A DNA stretch of 64,000 nt from Pseudomonas arsenicoxydans (lineage in GTDB: Bacteria > Pseudomonadota > Gammaproteobacteria > Pseudomonadales > Pseudomonadaceae). Location of the stretch: assembly GCF_006438915.1 (NCBI RefSeq), contig NZ_RCZE01000003.1, positions 67,070 to 131,069 on the forward strand, in the 5' to 3' direction. Positions 1 to 8,922 of this stretch are shown piece by piece. The notes beneath the pieces were generated by a model that saw only the letters and a list, made by a program, of their open reading frames with translations, was not told the origin of the DNA and searched no databases. Both the position numbers and the translations under genes were made by a program. The number at the start of each line of letters is the position of its first letter. Position 1 is the first letter of the stretch.

Positions 1-214
1 GTCGCTTGAGCCAAAGGCAGAAGCCGTTGCGCTCCCAATATAAAATCTTCACTCGGTTGCGGGGCTTGTTGAGGAAAACGAAAAGCACGGGGTCAAATAC
101 TGCGACTTTAATATCCAGCTCGACCAGCGCAGCCAAGCCGTCGATGGATTTTCGGAAGTCGACCGGCTTGGGGTACAGATACACTTTTTCGACTTTAGCA
201 TCGGGTCGCATCAT
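1..214 (-). CDS. tnpB: IS66-family accessory protein TnpB (partial, runs off window)
   Basis: The first 71 residues of an IS66-type TnpB are visible before the window edge. The protein starts MMRPDAKVEKVYLYPKPVDF and continues with the family hallmarks FRKSIDGLAALVE, VLFVFLNKPRNRVKILYWE and NGFCLWLK. TnpB is a small accessory protein of IS66 elements needed for efficient transposition alongside TnpC; its biochemical role is unclear. The double ATG at 214-209 is the likely start. No tnpA lies upstream: the element's end is only 84 bp away at 298. Function by family resemblance is secure; whether the element is complete cannot be seen here. Confidence 0.9.
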   Translation of the reverse strand, partial: MMRPDAKVEKVYLYPKPVDFRKSIDGLAALVELDIKVAVFDPVLFVFLNKPRNRVKILYWERNGFCLWLKR

Positions 215-298
215 GGCGAGCTGGCTCCTGAGGGAATCGGGAGCACAGCATCCGGGATCAGCTAAGCGCTTTGAATGTGGGGTTTATGGAGCGCTTAC
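1..298 (-). mobile_element. IS66-family insertion sequence, one end
   Basis: The minus strand begins GTAAGCGCTCC at position 298, the GTAAGC-type terminus typical of IS66 elements. The gene at 284-682 reads straight into this end, so the junction at 298/299 is the insertion point. The element holds tnpB at 214 and continues beyond the window. Only 84 bp separate the terminus from tnpB, so the tnpA gene common in this family is missing here. Confidence 0.75.
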
Positions 299-682
299 CA
301 TAGAGCCAGAAACCCTATCTACCTTTCCGAGACTAATATATTCATTGAAGTCTCGCTTTAGCGCACCCTGATCTATGTATTTAGGGTGTAACAGAGGAAC
401 TTCACATGCGTAAATGTATAATCTCCACACATCAAATCCATCTACTCGCTCGCCTGGCCCGTAATCGAAATCAACGCATATCTCCGGAAAATACACCCTA
501 CAACCAACACCATGCAATTCGTAATTTATGCCATCTAAAATTTCACCTCGCTGCGGAATTTCCTTTGCTCGCCACAGCCGCAGAATACATTTTTTACCAA
601 ATCGTTCCTCAAGCAAGTCTGTAGCTTTTTCTACGTGGGCCAGAAAGTCATCAATCAAACATTCTAAATCTTCGTTTTTCAT
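284..682 (-). pseudogene. Rhs-locus immunity-type protein, 3' end replaced by IS66
   Basis: A 132-residue ORF of acidic character containing IPQRGEILDGINYELHGVGC and FDYGPGERVDGFDVWRLY. It resembles the DUF6896-type small proteins often found behind Rhs and other polymorphic toxins as immunity proteins (family assignment from memory). The last codons, GTA AGC GCT CCA TAA, are the IS66 terminus itself. The native reading frame therefore stops at Met128, and the last four residues (VSAP) and the stop are donated by the insertion. How much of the native C-terminus was lost is unknown; the core is long enough that some function may remain. It lies about 165 bp downstream of the DUF2247-type gene; that gap shows nothing recognisable. 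Confidence 0.7.
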
Positions 683-847
683 CTTCTTGCCCTCACCAAC
701 CTATCATGCCCTACATTATCGGCAGACTCTTCAATCTCATCGATACCATTGAAAATACTGTGATGGCTTACAATATCTTTATATCAATACGATACTGACT
801 TTAAAATAACGGGACAGAATTATTTACATTTTCTATATTTATCGTTG

Positions 848-1357
848 CTAGGTGAATCTATTTTGTTGTTCAAAAAAAACTTTGTAGGTGAGAATAACCT
901 CTTTCCAATTTTCAAATAGTTGCTCTTCAGAGCCTTCTAGTCCTTCAGGAGGAGGCATATACCTAATTATAGAGGAAATCTCTACTGGATAATCGAAGTC
1001 TGCGTACAGCTCCCCCACTATCTCAAGTGGATCTTCATACTCATCTTGATGCTCAAATAGAAACGAGAGCAATAAAAAAATCCAAGGCTTTGCAGGTTCT
1101 TCCGTTTTGGGTGACGGCTCTTTATTTACCAGTGATTCAAGTAGGTTGCTTACCAAATATTTTTCTTCAAGTAGCAGTGAGGCCAGCTCAATAGCTTCTT
1201 GTGAGGATTCAGTAGTTAAGGCTTCGCATGCGTATTCCGAAACTCCTTTTTCATCTATAAATCCGTGCTCGAACCCATAGAGAAGTTCAGCCCAGTTTAG
1301 CCACGGGGTTTTGTTGTGTATGTATTGGCCATCGAGTAATAGTTTTTTCATTAGCAT
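848..1357 (-). CDS. DUF2247-type immunity protein of the Rhs toxin
   Basis: A 169-residue acidic, soluble protein. The C-terminal part with YADFDYPVEISSIIRYMPPP matches the DUF2247 family, which is widely found as an immunity partner of polymorphic toxins. The ATG at 1357 directly follows the rhs stop codon (TAG at 1360-1358) with no spacer, so the two genes must be co-transcribed and probably translationally coupled. By position it is the cognate immunity gene for the Rhs C-terminal toxin. Base composition is clearly more AT-rich than in the rhs core, as is usual for exchanged toxin-immunity tips. Confidence 0.75.
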   Translation of the reverse strand: MLMKKLLLDGQYIHNKTPWLNWAELLYGFEHGFIDEKGVSEYACEALTTESSQEAIELASLLLEEKYLVSNLLESLVNKEPSPKTEEPAKPWIFLLLSFLFEHQDEYEDPLEIVGELYADFDYPVEISSIIRYMPPPEGLEGSEEQLFENWKEVILTYKVFFEQQNRFT

Positions 1358-4300
1358 CTACTTAGGTAGCCTGGATGGAGTCTGATTTGGTGTTCCAGTT
1401 ACTTTTCCATCCGGAATAAATCTCTGATGAGTTAACTCTAGCTTTAAATTTACAATCCATTCATAAACACCATTTTTATTATTCACCACCCCTACCAACT
1501 GTGTGAGCGTATTATTTGATCCATCACCGCCCTTTAGTGAAAAGACCCTCCCCTGAGCAGGTATCTGATCAACAACGTAGCTAGGGGCTCTGTGCATTGG
1601 ATCTTCTTTCAGAGCGCTTCCTACTGGTTGAGCAGCATTTATTTCTTGTGCTGCATAGCCCGCGCGTTGTCTCTCAAAAAGAGCCACATTATGAGCTGAG
1701 TTATCCCTGGGCTCTGGAAGTGTTGGCGTTCCCTCATCAACCCTAACGCCAGTCGTATCATCCGGCGCCTGACACCCAGGCTTATTCGGCGGTGGGCAAT
1801 TCCCGCTCAACCCCAACGGATCAACCCACCCCGTCGGATTCGGCGTGTACTGATACGGGTTCAGCCCACCCGCCAACTTGATCGGGTCCGGCGTCAGGTA
1901 GCGACCAACCTGCGGATCATAGTACCGATGCCGGTTGTAATGCAGGCCGCTCTCGGCATCGAAATACTGCCCTTGAAACCGTAACGGCTGCTCAAGCTGC
2001 TCGCCCCCGCCGAGCGTCAACTGCGTGACTTTGCCGTAGGCGTTGTACTTCGCCGACCAAACGATTTCGCCGCTGTAATCCGTCAGTTCCTGCGGTGTGC
2101 CGAGGTGGTCGAGTTGGTAGTAGAACGGGCAGGCTTTGCGTGGGCCTTTGCCGTCGAGCATGGCCAACGGGCGGAAGCTGCCGGGTTCGTAGACGTAGCT
2201 GCGGTAGTGTTCGCGGCTGCTTTCGGCGATGAGGTTGTCGCCTTGCCAGAAGAATTCGGTGGTTTTTCCGTCGACGGTTTTGGCGATGCGGCGGCCGAAG
2301 GCGTCGTAGCGGTAACTGGCGGTGCGACCGTCCGGGGTGGTGACGCCGATCAAGCGGTGTTGGCAGTCGTAGCGGTAGTCGGTGACGAGTTTTTGCTCGG
2401 TGCCACGGCGTTCGCGGATCAGGTTGCCGAAGGCGTCGTAGTCGTAGTGGCGGTCGCCTTGTAGGAGAAGTCGATTACCCAGCACTTTCGCGGCGCCGTG
2501 GCGGTCCTGCATCAGCAGGTTGCCGGCGGGGTCGTGGGCGAAGGATTCCGCTGGGGTGTCGCGGGTGTGGCGCACGCGGGTCAAGCGGTTGAGCGGGTCG
2601 TAGGTGTAGTTGCGTTGGCCGTGACGGGTGTCGGCGATGCTGTCGAGGTTGCCGTTGGCGCTGTAGGCATAGTCGCGGCGATACAGCGGTTGTTGCTGTT
2701 GGCTGACGGCATGGGCTTGCAGACGGCCCTGATCGTCGTAGGCAAAGTCGCTGAGCAACTGGCCTTGTTGGCGTTGTTGTTCGCGACCGAAGGCAAACTG
2801 GTGGCTAGTGAGCCGCGCGCCGTTGAGGTCGATGGCGGTGAGTGCGCCGCCCTTGGCGTGGTGGTAATCGAGTTTGCTGCCGTCGGGCAGGCGCAGGCGA
2901 TTGAGTTGGCCGCAGGCGTCGTAGCCATAGCGCTGCGTGCCCCAGCCCTGATGTTCGGTGATCAGGCGGTCTTGTGAGTCGTACTCGAATTCCAGTGGAT
3001 GGTCGTGGCCGTCGTCGACGCCGATCAGCCGGCCGAGGCTGTCGTAGCGGTATTCGACCTTGACGCCGTCGGGCAGGGTTTTGACCCGCAGTCGCCCGGC
3101 TGAATCTCGCTCATACGCAGTGATCAGCTTCGAACCGTCAGCGCCGAACTCGGTTTTCTCCAGCAACTGGCCATTGAGGTCGTAGGCGTAGGCCGTGCGT
3201 TGGCCGTCGAAGCCGGTTTCCTGTCGGATCAATCCGCCGGCGGTGTAGTCCAGCCGATATTGCTCGCCGGATTCGTTTTCGATTTCCGTGAGCAACAGCT
3301 GCGCGTTGTCGTAGCGGTACTTCAGCTGGGTGCCATCGGCATTGAGCCGGCGGCTGACCAGGTGCAGGTCGTCGAGGTAGTCGTAGCGCGTGATGCGACC
3401 GAGTTCGTCGCGCTCGGCGGTGATCTTGCCGTAGGCGTTGTAGCTGTAGGCGCGGCTGGCGCCGGTAGGAAGCATCGTCTGGATCAGTCGGCCAACGGCG
3501 TCCCATTGCGACTGGGTGACCGCGCCATGTTCGTCCTGGCGGGTAATCTGCCGGCCCAGTGCATCGTAGGAAAAGCGCCGAACCCCACCGTCCGGGAGCG
3601 TCTCCTCGACCAGTTGCCCCAAGCCGTTCCAGACGAACACATGCCGGCTGGTGTCCGGGTAGCGGATCGACAGCAGCTGACCTTTGTCGTCGTAGTGGTA
3701 ATGGGTGACCTGGCCGACAGGGTCGGTCGCTTCGGTGATGTCACCCTGGGCATTGCGCTGATACTTCCAGACCGCTTTGCCGCGATAGCGCGCGTGCAGG
3801 AAACCGTTGCGGTACTCGTAGGCCGTGGGCTCGTCTTCTGGCGGAATCAGCGCCACCAGGCGTCCGACTTCGTCGTAGCGGTATTCAGTCACCGCCCCGA
3901 GCGGGTCCTGCTCCGCAATCAGCCGGCCTTCATCGTCGTAGGCCTTGAGCTGTTCACCGCCATCCAGGTCGACCTTGCGCACCAGTCGCGCCCGCTCGTC
4001 GTGGACGTAAACCTCTTCGCTGCCGTCGACGTTGTGCACGGTGACGCTGCCGACGTCATCCCAGACGTAGCGCGCATCCATCTGCGCAAACGAGGCCCAG
4101 TGGCGGACACATCGGGCAGCCTTGCCGGACCGTTCCCACGCCCAGAAGAAACTCGCCCCACCGGCCAGTTGCCGCTGGAGGATGACGTGCTGGTCGTCGT
4201 AGTCGTAGCGTTCGCTTTCACCGGCGGCGTTGCTGGCTTCGATCAGTTGTGCGCGTTCGTCGTAGGTGTAACTGACCAGGGTTTGCTCGGTTTTCCAGCA

Positions 4301-6136
4301 CTCATCGAGCGTCTGCGCCGGGATGAACACCTGGTAATCGACGGCGACCAAATGGCTGCGTTCATAACGCAAGCGCAGGGCGCGGCCGGCGCCGTTGTCG
4401 AGGCGCTGGATGCGGTTCTGGCGGTCGCGGGTGATGCGCAGGCGGTTGTCGTAAGCGTCGCTGATCGCGGTCAAAAAACCATTTCGAAAGTGATAAAACC
4501 GCGTGTCGTCGCCGGCCTGGGCGAGGATCAGTTCTTCGGCTTCAGCCCCGAGATAAATCGCCGCGCGCGACAGGCTGTTGTGGATCGCCGGGCGTTCAGC
4601 GGACGGCAGCGGGAACGGGGTGCGACGGTTTTCGTGGTCGATCCAGATGACGCTGTCACCGTCGATCTCCAGTCGATGGGAGAGCGAATGACTCCAGCCG
4701 AAACCGAGGCCGCAATCGATTTCGGCAGCACTGGTGCGATAGAGCCGGGTGAAGTCAAACGGCAGAATGCCGTCCAGCGCACCGTCGGTCAGGGTCAGCA
4801 GTTCTTCACCGGTGACCATCGACACCGGGCATTTGTTGGTGGCGGTTTTGTTGGCGGAGTCGGCACTGTCGCCGTTGGGGTTTTTCGCCTGGTCCGGGGC
4901 GTTGTCGTGGTGTTCGTTTTGCTTGAGGGTGGTGTTGCGTTTGGCATCCCAGCGCAACAGCACTCCACCTTTTTTCACACCTGCAGCAACACCGCGTGCG
5001 GCGACTGCTTTGTACTGGTCGACGTACTTCATGAAGGTGGTGAGGATGTTGAAAGTTGCCTCGACGAAACGTATCGCGAGACCGGCCAATACCTTCCCGT
5101 ACTGAAGTCCGCGCGAGGCTAAATACGCTTTCGCGACAGGTATTCCGACCCGCGTGGACGCCAGCGCATAAGCGATCAACAGGTCGATCAGTAAAGAGGT
5201 AGCCACATGGCTGGTGATCTTTGCCGACTCGCCCGCAATCACACTCGGCGGCAGCATATCCAGCCAAAGGCTGGCTGTGCGCAGCAGCAAACAAAGCGCT
5301 GCTTCATCGCTAGCCAGCAGCATGGCTTTTTCCATCGCTGCTGGTGATTGTTTCGCCAGATCGATGAGGTGCTGCGCACCACTGCCAAGCTTTTCAAGGT
5401 GAGCACCAGGATTTTTAAGGATGTCAAAGACAAGGCTCAGGCCATCCCATACCCCCATGACCGCCGCCCAGCCTCCCGCCAGCAATCCATTCCCGGCGGC
5501 CGCAAAGGTCGACTGCGTCCACTGCGGCTTGAACCCTTCCCACTCTTTGCGTAGCCATCCTTCCAGTTGCTGGGTCAGGCCGTCGTAGGACGAGAAAAGA
5601 TCATCAACTTGCTGTGGCGTTACTGCATCGTTGACGTGAATGCGATAGAACTTGCCCGCTTCCCCCGTAAAAGTCCCTTTGCCATTTTCATCGAGCGTGA
5701 CCGGTGTGATCTTGCCGCCATCCATGGCAATCACATCGACCGAAATATTCCCCAACGGAATGTCATAAACCGATTCGAACTTGCTCTCGATCTCTAGCGT
5801 TTTGCCCTTAGGGCACTGCACGACGGTTGAGAAAAATTCGTCATCACCACTGCTCACCGTGGTGAGGGTGTCGCCGAACCGAATGATCCGCTCCATACCC
5901 ATCAGCGAAGGCAAATCAGCCATGTGACTGGCTTTGTCCGCCGCTTGGCTAAACCAGCGTTTCAGCTGTTCACGGTAGAGCGACAGGGTGTCCGGAAAAC
6001 TGTCGAGTTCCTGCTCGATGCGGGCGATGTGCGCCATCAACGCACCGAACGGCATGGAGTGGAGTGGAAAATCGGGTCGAACATGAGCAATCCCTCGCGC
6101 AGAAAATGGAGCGCGCGAGACTTTGCGGGGGATCAA
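1358..6136 (-). CDS. Rhs-family polymorphic toxin
   Basis: A 1592-residue Rhs protein. Residues 1-430 form a variable N-terminal region with hydrophobic stretches near 215-240 and 320-360 and no PAAR motif. About 432-510 is a DUF6531-type domain (CPVSMVTGEELLTLTDGALD). YD/RHS repeats (YDxxGRL type) fill about 550-1390. The RHS-associated core (LHYNRHRYYDPQVGRYLTPD ... NPTGWVDPLGLSG) ends near residue 1446 and marks the cleavage boundary. The last ~146 residues are the toxin tip; it carries HRAPSYVVDQIPAQGRVFSL, GGDGSN and THQRFIPDGKVTG, and I do not recognise its activity. Immunity-type genes follow. Without PAAR it probably needs a separate VgrG/PAAR partner for type VI delivery, not present here. 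A long antisense ORF on the plus strand is a shadow of the repeats. Confidence 0.92.
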   Translation of the reverse strand: MIPRKVSRAPFSARGIAHVRPDFPLHSMPFGALMAHIARIEQELDSFPDTLSLYREQLKRWFSQAADKASHMADLPSLMGMERIIRFGDTLTTVSSGDDEFFSTVVQCPKGKTLEIESKFESVYDIPLGNISVDVIAMDGGKITPVTLDENGKGTFTGEAGKFYRIHVNDAVTPQQVDDLFSSYDGLTQQLEGWLRKEWEGFKPQWTQSTFAAAGNGLLAGGWAAVMGVWDGLSLVFDILKNPGAHLEKLGSGAQHLIDLAKQSPAAMEKAMLLASDEAALCLLLRTASLWLDMLPPSVIAGESAKITSHVATSLLIDLLIAYALASTRVGIPVAKAYLASRGLQYGKVLAGLAIRFVEATFNILTTFMKYVDQYKAVAARGVAAGVKKGGVLLRWDAKRNTTLKQNEHHDNAPDQAKNPNGDSADSANKTATNKCPVSMVTGEELLTLTDGALDGILPFDFTRLYRTSAAEIDCGLGFGWSHSLSHRLEIDGDSVIWIDHENRRTPFPLPSAERPAIHNSLSRAAIYLGAEAEELILAQAGDDTRFYHFRNGFLTAISDAYDNRLRITRDRQNRIQRLDNGAGRALRLRYERSHLVAVDYQVFIPAQTLDECWKTEQTLVSYTYDERAQLIEASNAAGESERYDYDDQHVILQRQLAGGASFFWAWERSGKAARCVRHWASFAQMDARYVWDDVGSVTVHNVDGSEEVYVHDERARLVRKVDLDGGEQLKAYDDEGRLIAEQDPLGAVTEYRYDEVGRLVALIPPEDEPTAYEYRNGFLHARYRGKAVWKYQRNAQGDITEATDPVGQVTHYHYDDKGQLLSIRYPDTSRHVFVWNGLGQLVEETLPDGGVRRFSYDALGRQITRQDEHGAVTQSQWDAVGRLIQTMLPTGASRAYSYNAYGKITAERDELGRITRYDYLDDLHLVSRRLNADGTQLKYRYDNAQLLLTEIENESGEQYRLDYTAGGLIRQETGFDGQRTAYAYDLNGQLLEKTEFGADGSKLITAYERDSAGRLRVKTLPDGVKVEYRYDSLGRLIGVDDGHDHPLEFEYDSQDRLITEHQGWGTQRYGYDACGQLNRLRLPDGSKLDYHHAKGGALTAIDLNGARLTSHQFAFGREQQRQQGQLLSDFAYDDQGRLQAHAVSQQQQPLYRRDYAYSANGNLDSIADTRHGQRNYTYDPLNRLTRVRHTRDTPAESFAHDPAGNLLMQDRHGAAKVLGNRLLLQGDRHYDYDAFGNLIRERRGTEQKLVTDYRYDCQHRLIGVTTPDGRTASYRYDAFGRRIAKTVDGKTTEFFWQGDNLIAESSREHYRSYVYEPGSFRPLAMLDGKGPRKACPFYYQLDHLGTPQELTDYSGEIVWSAKYNAYGKVTQLTLGGGEQLEQPLRFQGQYFDAESGLHYNRHRYYDPQVGRYLTPDPIKLAGGLNPYQYTPNPTGWVDPLGLSGNCPPPNKPGCQAPDDTTGVRVDEGTPTLPEPRDNSAHNVALFERQRAGYAAQEINAAQPVGSALKEDPMHRAPSYVVDQIPAQGRVFSLKGGDGSNNTLTQLVGVVNNKNGVYEWIVNLKLELTHQRFIPDGKVTGTPNQTPSRLPK

Positions 6137-6223
6137 TCAGGAAAGAAGTCAGGGAAGTAGGATATGGACGTAGGACAAATCTTTAATTAACGATCGATAA
6201 ACAACAAACAGCCATAAACGAAA

Positions 6224-6252
6224 ACGTGGCGTGAGGTTTACTCACGCCACGT
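6224..6252. terminator. Inverted repeat, possible bidirectional terminator
   Basis: A perfect 12-bp stem (ACGTGGCGTGAG) with a 5-base loop GTTTA, extended outward by A-rich and T-rich arms (AAACGAA / TTCGTTT). It has terminator form on both strands, but no gene clearly ends here. It may be left from a lost gene or may be an operator. Confidence 0.4.
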
Positions 6253-6357
6253 TCGTTTATCTACCCAAGGTGCAAGACGTTCTTGAGCAGCGACTCGGAA
6301 GTCACGGTGTGCCGGCCTGGCCTGGGTTGCCGAGCGCCTGACCGCCGCCTGGGGAAC

Positions 6358-6397
6358 CGCTTCTCATCAGACGACAATGGCTTTTCATTTCATGACA
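6358..6397. repeat. Dispersed 40-bp repeat, copy 1
   Basis: The 40 bases starting CGCTTCTCATCAGACGAC recur at 55739-55777 with a single one-base gap and otherwise identical sequence. Both copies lie in degenerate non-coding DNA close to mobile-element remnants. Function unknown. Confidence 0.7.
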
Positions 6398-6561
6398 CAG
6401 GCGTGAAGGAAGGAATCGGGTTTGAGGTCAGACATGCAATGGCGGGGACGTTTAATAGTATTTGAGGGTTATTGATTCGGATTATCCAGCCATTGCGGGC
6501 AGCATCCGCCCCGCTTTGCCGGAACCTGAATGACAACTTTCATCACTTGAGAACAGAACAC

Positions 6562-7242
6562 ATGAGCATGTCGAATAAATGGATCGCGGGTATCGCCTTG
6601 AGCTGCGTGTTTCAGGTCGGTTGCGTCTCGAAGGTGGCGCAGCAAGAGCAGTATTCGGGCTTCCTGGCCAATTATCAGGGCCTGGAAGAACAAACGACGC
6701 CGAGTGAACAGAAGGTGCTGCGCTGGGTGTCGCCCGGGTTTGATCCTCACGCCTATTCCACTGTCGTGTTCAAGGAAGTCGAGCTGTATCCGGCACCGAA
6801 ACCTACTGAACGCGTCAACCTGAAAACCTTGCAAGATGTACAGACGATGGCCAGCAACAGCATCAAGACAGCATTGGCCCCCTCCTACACCATTGTCTCG
6901 AATGCAAAACAGGCACCGGCCGCTTCGCGGACATTGATCCTGCAGGCGGCGATTACCCATGTCAGCGCCAACAACGAGGGCATGCATTGGTATGAGGCCG
7001 TTCCAATCGGCGGGATTATCGGCGCCACTCAAGCCGCTACCGGCCATCGCGATCAGACGGCGGAGATGTTTATTGAAGCCGATCTGATCGATGCCAACAC
7101 CGGTTTAGCGGTCGCCAAGGTGGTCCGCAAGGTGTTCGGCGCGACGTTGAAAAACGCCAGCCAGCCTATCGCCGCCAATGACTTCAAGGCCGCACTCAAA
7201 GACGTGACGAATGACATGCACGCGGTGCTGACCAAGCAATAA
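6562..7242 (+). CDS. DUF3313-type lipoprotein
   Basis: A 226-residue lipoprotein. The signal peptide ends in the lipobox FQVGC, so Cys20 would be lipidated. The mature part contains a hydrophobic patch (VPIGGIIGATQAAT) near 150-165, followed by TAEMFIEADLIDANTG, which suits the DUF3313 family of outer-membrane-associated lipoproteins of unknown role. The start at 6562 (MSMSNKW) was chosen because it gives the signal peptide; an upstream extension in the same frame would spoil it. It is followed after 104 bp by another exported protein and may form a small envelope-stress-type unit with it. Confidence 0.8.
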   Translation: MSMSNKWIAGIALSCVFQVGCVSKVAQQEQYSGFLANYQGLEEQTTPSEQKVLRWVSPGFDPHAYSTVVFKEVELYPAPKPTERVNLKTLQDVQTMASNSIKTALAPSYTIVSNAKQAPAASRTLILQAAITHVSANNEGMHWYEAVPIGGIIGATQAATGHRDQTAEMFIEADLIDANTGLAVAKVVRKVFGATLKNASQPIAANDFKAALKDVTNDMHAVLTKQ

Positions 7243-7346
7243 CCCCTGCGGAGTACCCCATTGCGAGTAGACGTGCGTGGGGTTTCAGCGGCTGGCCTGA
7301 ACAAACCGTCAGGCCACGAAACGACGTTTTACGAGAGTCCGGCTTG

Positions 7347-7808
7347 ATGAAAATACTGACGTTTACCTTATCGGCCCTGGCATTGTTCGCCAGTTCGCAG
7401 GCATTGGCGGTGACGGTGGTGCCACTAAAAAGTCAAACTTCCCAAACGATCCAGCAAGACACCAGCGCCTGCCAATCACAGGCCAATGCGCAATTCCCGA
7501 TCCAAAACACAACGCCCTCCGGCGGTCGGGTAAAAGGCGCGACCAAAGCGGCGGTCGTCGGAGCCACTGCCGCTGAGGTTCGAGGCCGGCAACATGACGA
7601 CCTCTACGATCAGGTCGACGACGATATCAAGCAAGACTATCGCCAGAACCGTGCGCGCAGCGCCGCCGCGGCCGGCGTGGTGATCGGGGGATCAAGACAA
7701 CGTCAGGAACGCAGGCAGGACGCTGCCGCCACCGAGCAAAGCGTCACTGCCAACAACTCCGTGTACAGCAGTTGCCTGCAACAGCGTGGCTACAACGTTT
7801 TGCCTTGA
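7347..7808 (+). CDS. Exported protein of unknown function
   Basis: A 153-residue protein with a clear Sec signal peptide (MKILTFTLSALALFASSQALA). The mature part has two alanine/glycine-rich segments (ATKAAVVGATAAEVRG and RSAAAAGVVIGGSRQRQERR) resembling glycine-zipper proteins, and two cysteines in the mature chain (TSACQSQ and SSCLQQRGY) that could form a disulfide. C-terminal SSCLQQRGYNV is a pattern seen in small secreted glycine-zipper proteins of pseudomonads. The ATG at 7347 is preferred over the in-frame TTG at 7344. Confidence 0.75.
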   Translation: MKILTFTLSALALFASSQALAVTVVPLKSQTSQTIQQDTSACQSQANAQFPIQNTTPSGGRVKGATKAAVVGATAAEVRGRQHDDLYDQVDDDIKQDYRQNRARSAAAAGVVIGGSRQRQERRQDAAATEQSVTANNSVYSSCLQQRGYNVLP

Positions 7809-7812
7809 TCCA

Positions 7813-7833
7813 GGTGCTCCCTGAGGGAGCGCC
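7813..7833 (+). terminator. Hairpin after exported-protein gene
   Basis: A 9-bp stem (GGTGCTCCC / GGGAGCGCC, one G-T pair) with a 3-base loop lies 4 bp past the stop at 7808. There is no T-run, so it may be only a stabilising hairpin. Confidence 0.35.
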
Positions 7834-8100
7834 GGCCTGCCTGTAAAACCTGCCTCGCAGTTTTCGGATAGCGCCGAAGACCCTAATCGAGCATCATCAC
7901 GGCCCTCGATAGAAACTCCGTGGGTTACCCTTGCCTGATTCCAGTGATGCTTTTTACGCGCTATTCCAGCCGTCGCTAATGGCTCCCTCCGCACCTTCCG
8001 CGCTTGTTCGCTCAGCTCCCTGACCCGTAGGGATCGCGTCAAATCCAGCCTATCCAAACCGTCTGTATACTCAGCCAGAACCGCCGAACGGAGGACCCCC

Positions 8101-8922
8101 ATGCGCTACGCCTTCACGTTGAAAAATGGTGCCATGGCCCTTTTCGACCCCGAGACCGCCTTGCTTTCCATCACCACGCCCCATGGCGATGTTCAAAGCT
8201 CCACGATTGGCAGAGCTGAATCGCGTCTGCTGGACCTGCTACTGATGGAACCCGGCCAGACCAAAAGCCGTGAGGAGATCATCGACTACACCTGGAATGA
8301 CCGCGTTGTTGCCTCCGGCAGTTTGAATCAGGCCGTTTTTTCCCTTAGAAACCTGCTTAATGACAGTCGGGATCATGAGATTCTGATGACGGTTCCTCGA
8401 CGAGGTTATTGTTTCAACCGTCAGTATGTCGTCGATGCACAGACAGACTTGCCGGTGCCTACAGAGGAAACCGCGCAACGTTCTGCGCCCATTGTTGAAG
8501 AGCCTGCGCCTGCAGAAAATGAGCCTGTCCCGCTACGGCTTGGTAAAACCACACAATCGACTTACATGACCAAGGCTCTGTCAGTCGCTTATGTCCTGAC
8601 CTTGGGCGTCTGCGCATTTGCTGGTTTCCACTCTGATTTCGACAAACGAAAGGTAGAGGTTTCCAGCGTCAAACAGAACGACCTGACAATCCATGCAGTC
8701 GGCAATAGCGTCGCTGAAGCTGAATCTTTGAGAGATCTTTCGGCTAAACAGGTGCAACAGGCGTCGCTGAACTTGAAAGGTCAGGTCTGGCTGAATCTAT
8801 TCAAGTCAAACTATTCCGTTTCGTGCATTCGCCCGGATGAAAGCACTGTAAATCTGCAATTAAATAGCGATCAAAAAGACCTCGCATTGATGATCCGACA
8901 ATGCCTGGAGACAACCCTATGA
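8101..8922 (+). CDS. ToxR/CadC-like membrane-bound winged-helix regulator
   Basis: A 273-residue one-component regulator. Residues 1-115 are an OmpR/PhoB-type winged helix as in ToxR and CadC: ESRLLDLLLMEPGQTKSREE, NDRVVASGSLNQAVFSLRNL and TVPRRGYCF are the typical wing and recognition-helix regions. A proline/glutamate-rich linker (about 118-155) leads to one membrane helix (about 160-178, ALSVAYVLTLGVCAFAGF) and a periplasmic domain of about 95 residues with two cysteines (VSCIRP and RQCLETT). Its stop overlaps the next start (ATGA), so the two products are probably partners, as in toxRS. Targets are unknown; neighbouring exported-protein genes are candidates. Confidence 0.85.
   Translation: MRYAFTLKNGAMALFDPETALLSITTPHGDVQSSTIGRAESRLLDLLLMEPGQTKSREEIIDYTWNDRVVASGSLNQAVFSLRNLLNDSRDHEILMTVPRRGYCFNRQYVVDAQTDLPVPTEETAQRSAPIVEEPAPAENEPVPLRLGKTTQSTYMTKALSVAYVLTLGVCAFAGFHSDFDKRKVEVSSVKQNDLTIHAVGNSVAEAESLRDLSAKQVQQASLNLKGQVWLNLFKSNYSVSCIRPDESTVNLQLNSDQKDLALMIRQCLETTL

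Larger units (their letters stand above)
6137..6561. other. Intergenic region upstream of rhs
   Basis: This 425-bp stretch has no convincing gene. It holds a strong inverted repeat at 6224-6252 and a 40-bp sequence at 6358-6397 that recurs at 55739-55777. A 60-codon open frame at 6283-6465 lacks a ribosome binding site and family resemblance, so I do not call it. The promoter of the minus-strand rhs gene should lie near 6140-6220. Confidence 0.5.

Noticed and set aside
1810..4820. Tandem repeats resembling a repeat array
   Set aside because: They are coding YD/RHS repeats of the toxin, not CRISPR; no spacer structure.
3200..5122. 640-codon plus-strand open frame
   Set aside because: Antisense shadow of the Rhs repeats, with low-complexity valine-rich translation and no RBS.
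6283..6465. 60-codon plus-strand frame
   Set aside because: No RBS or homology; spans the dispersed repeat.
7255..7285. Short inverted repeat ACCCCA ... TGGGGT after the lipoprotein gene
   Set aside because: Stem of only 6 bp with a long loop and no T-run of note.
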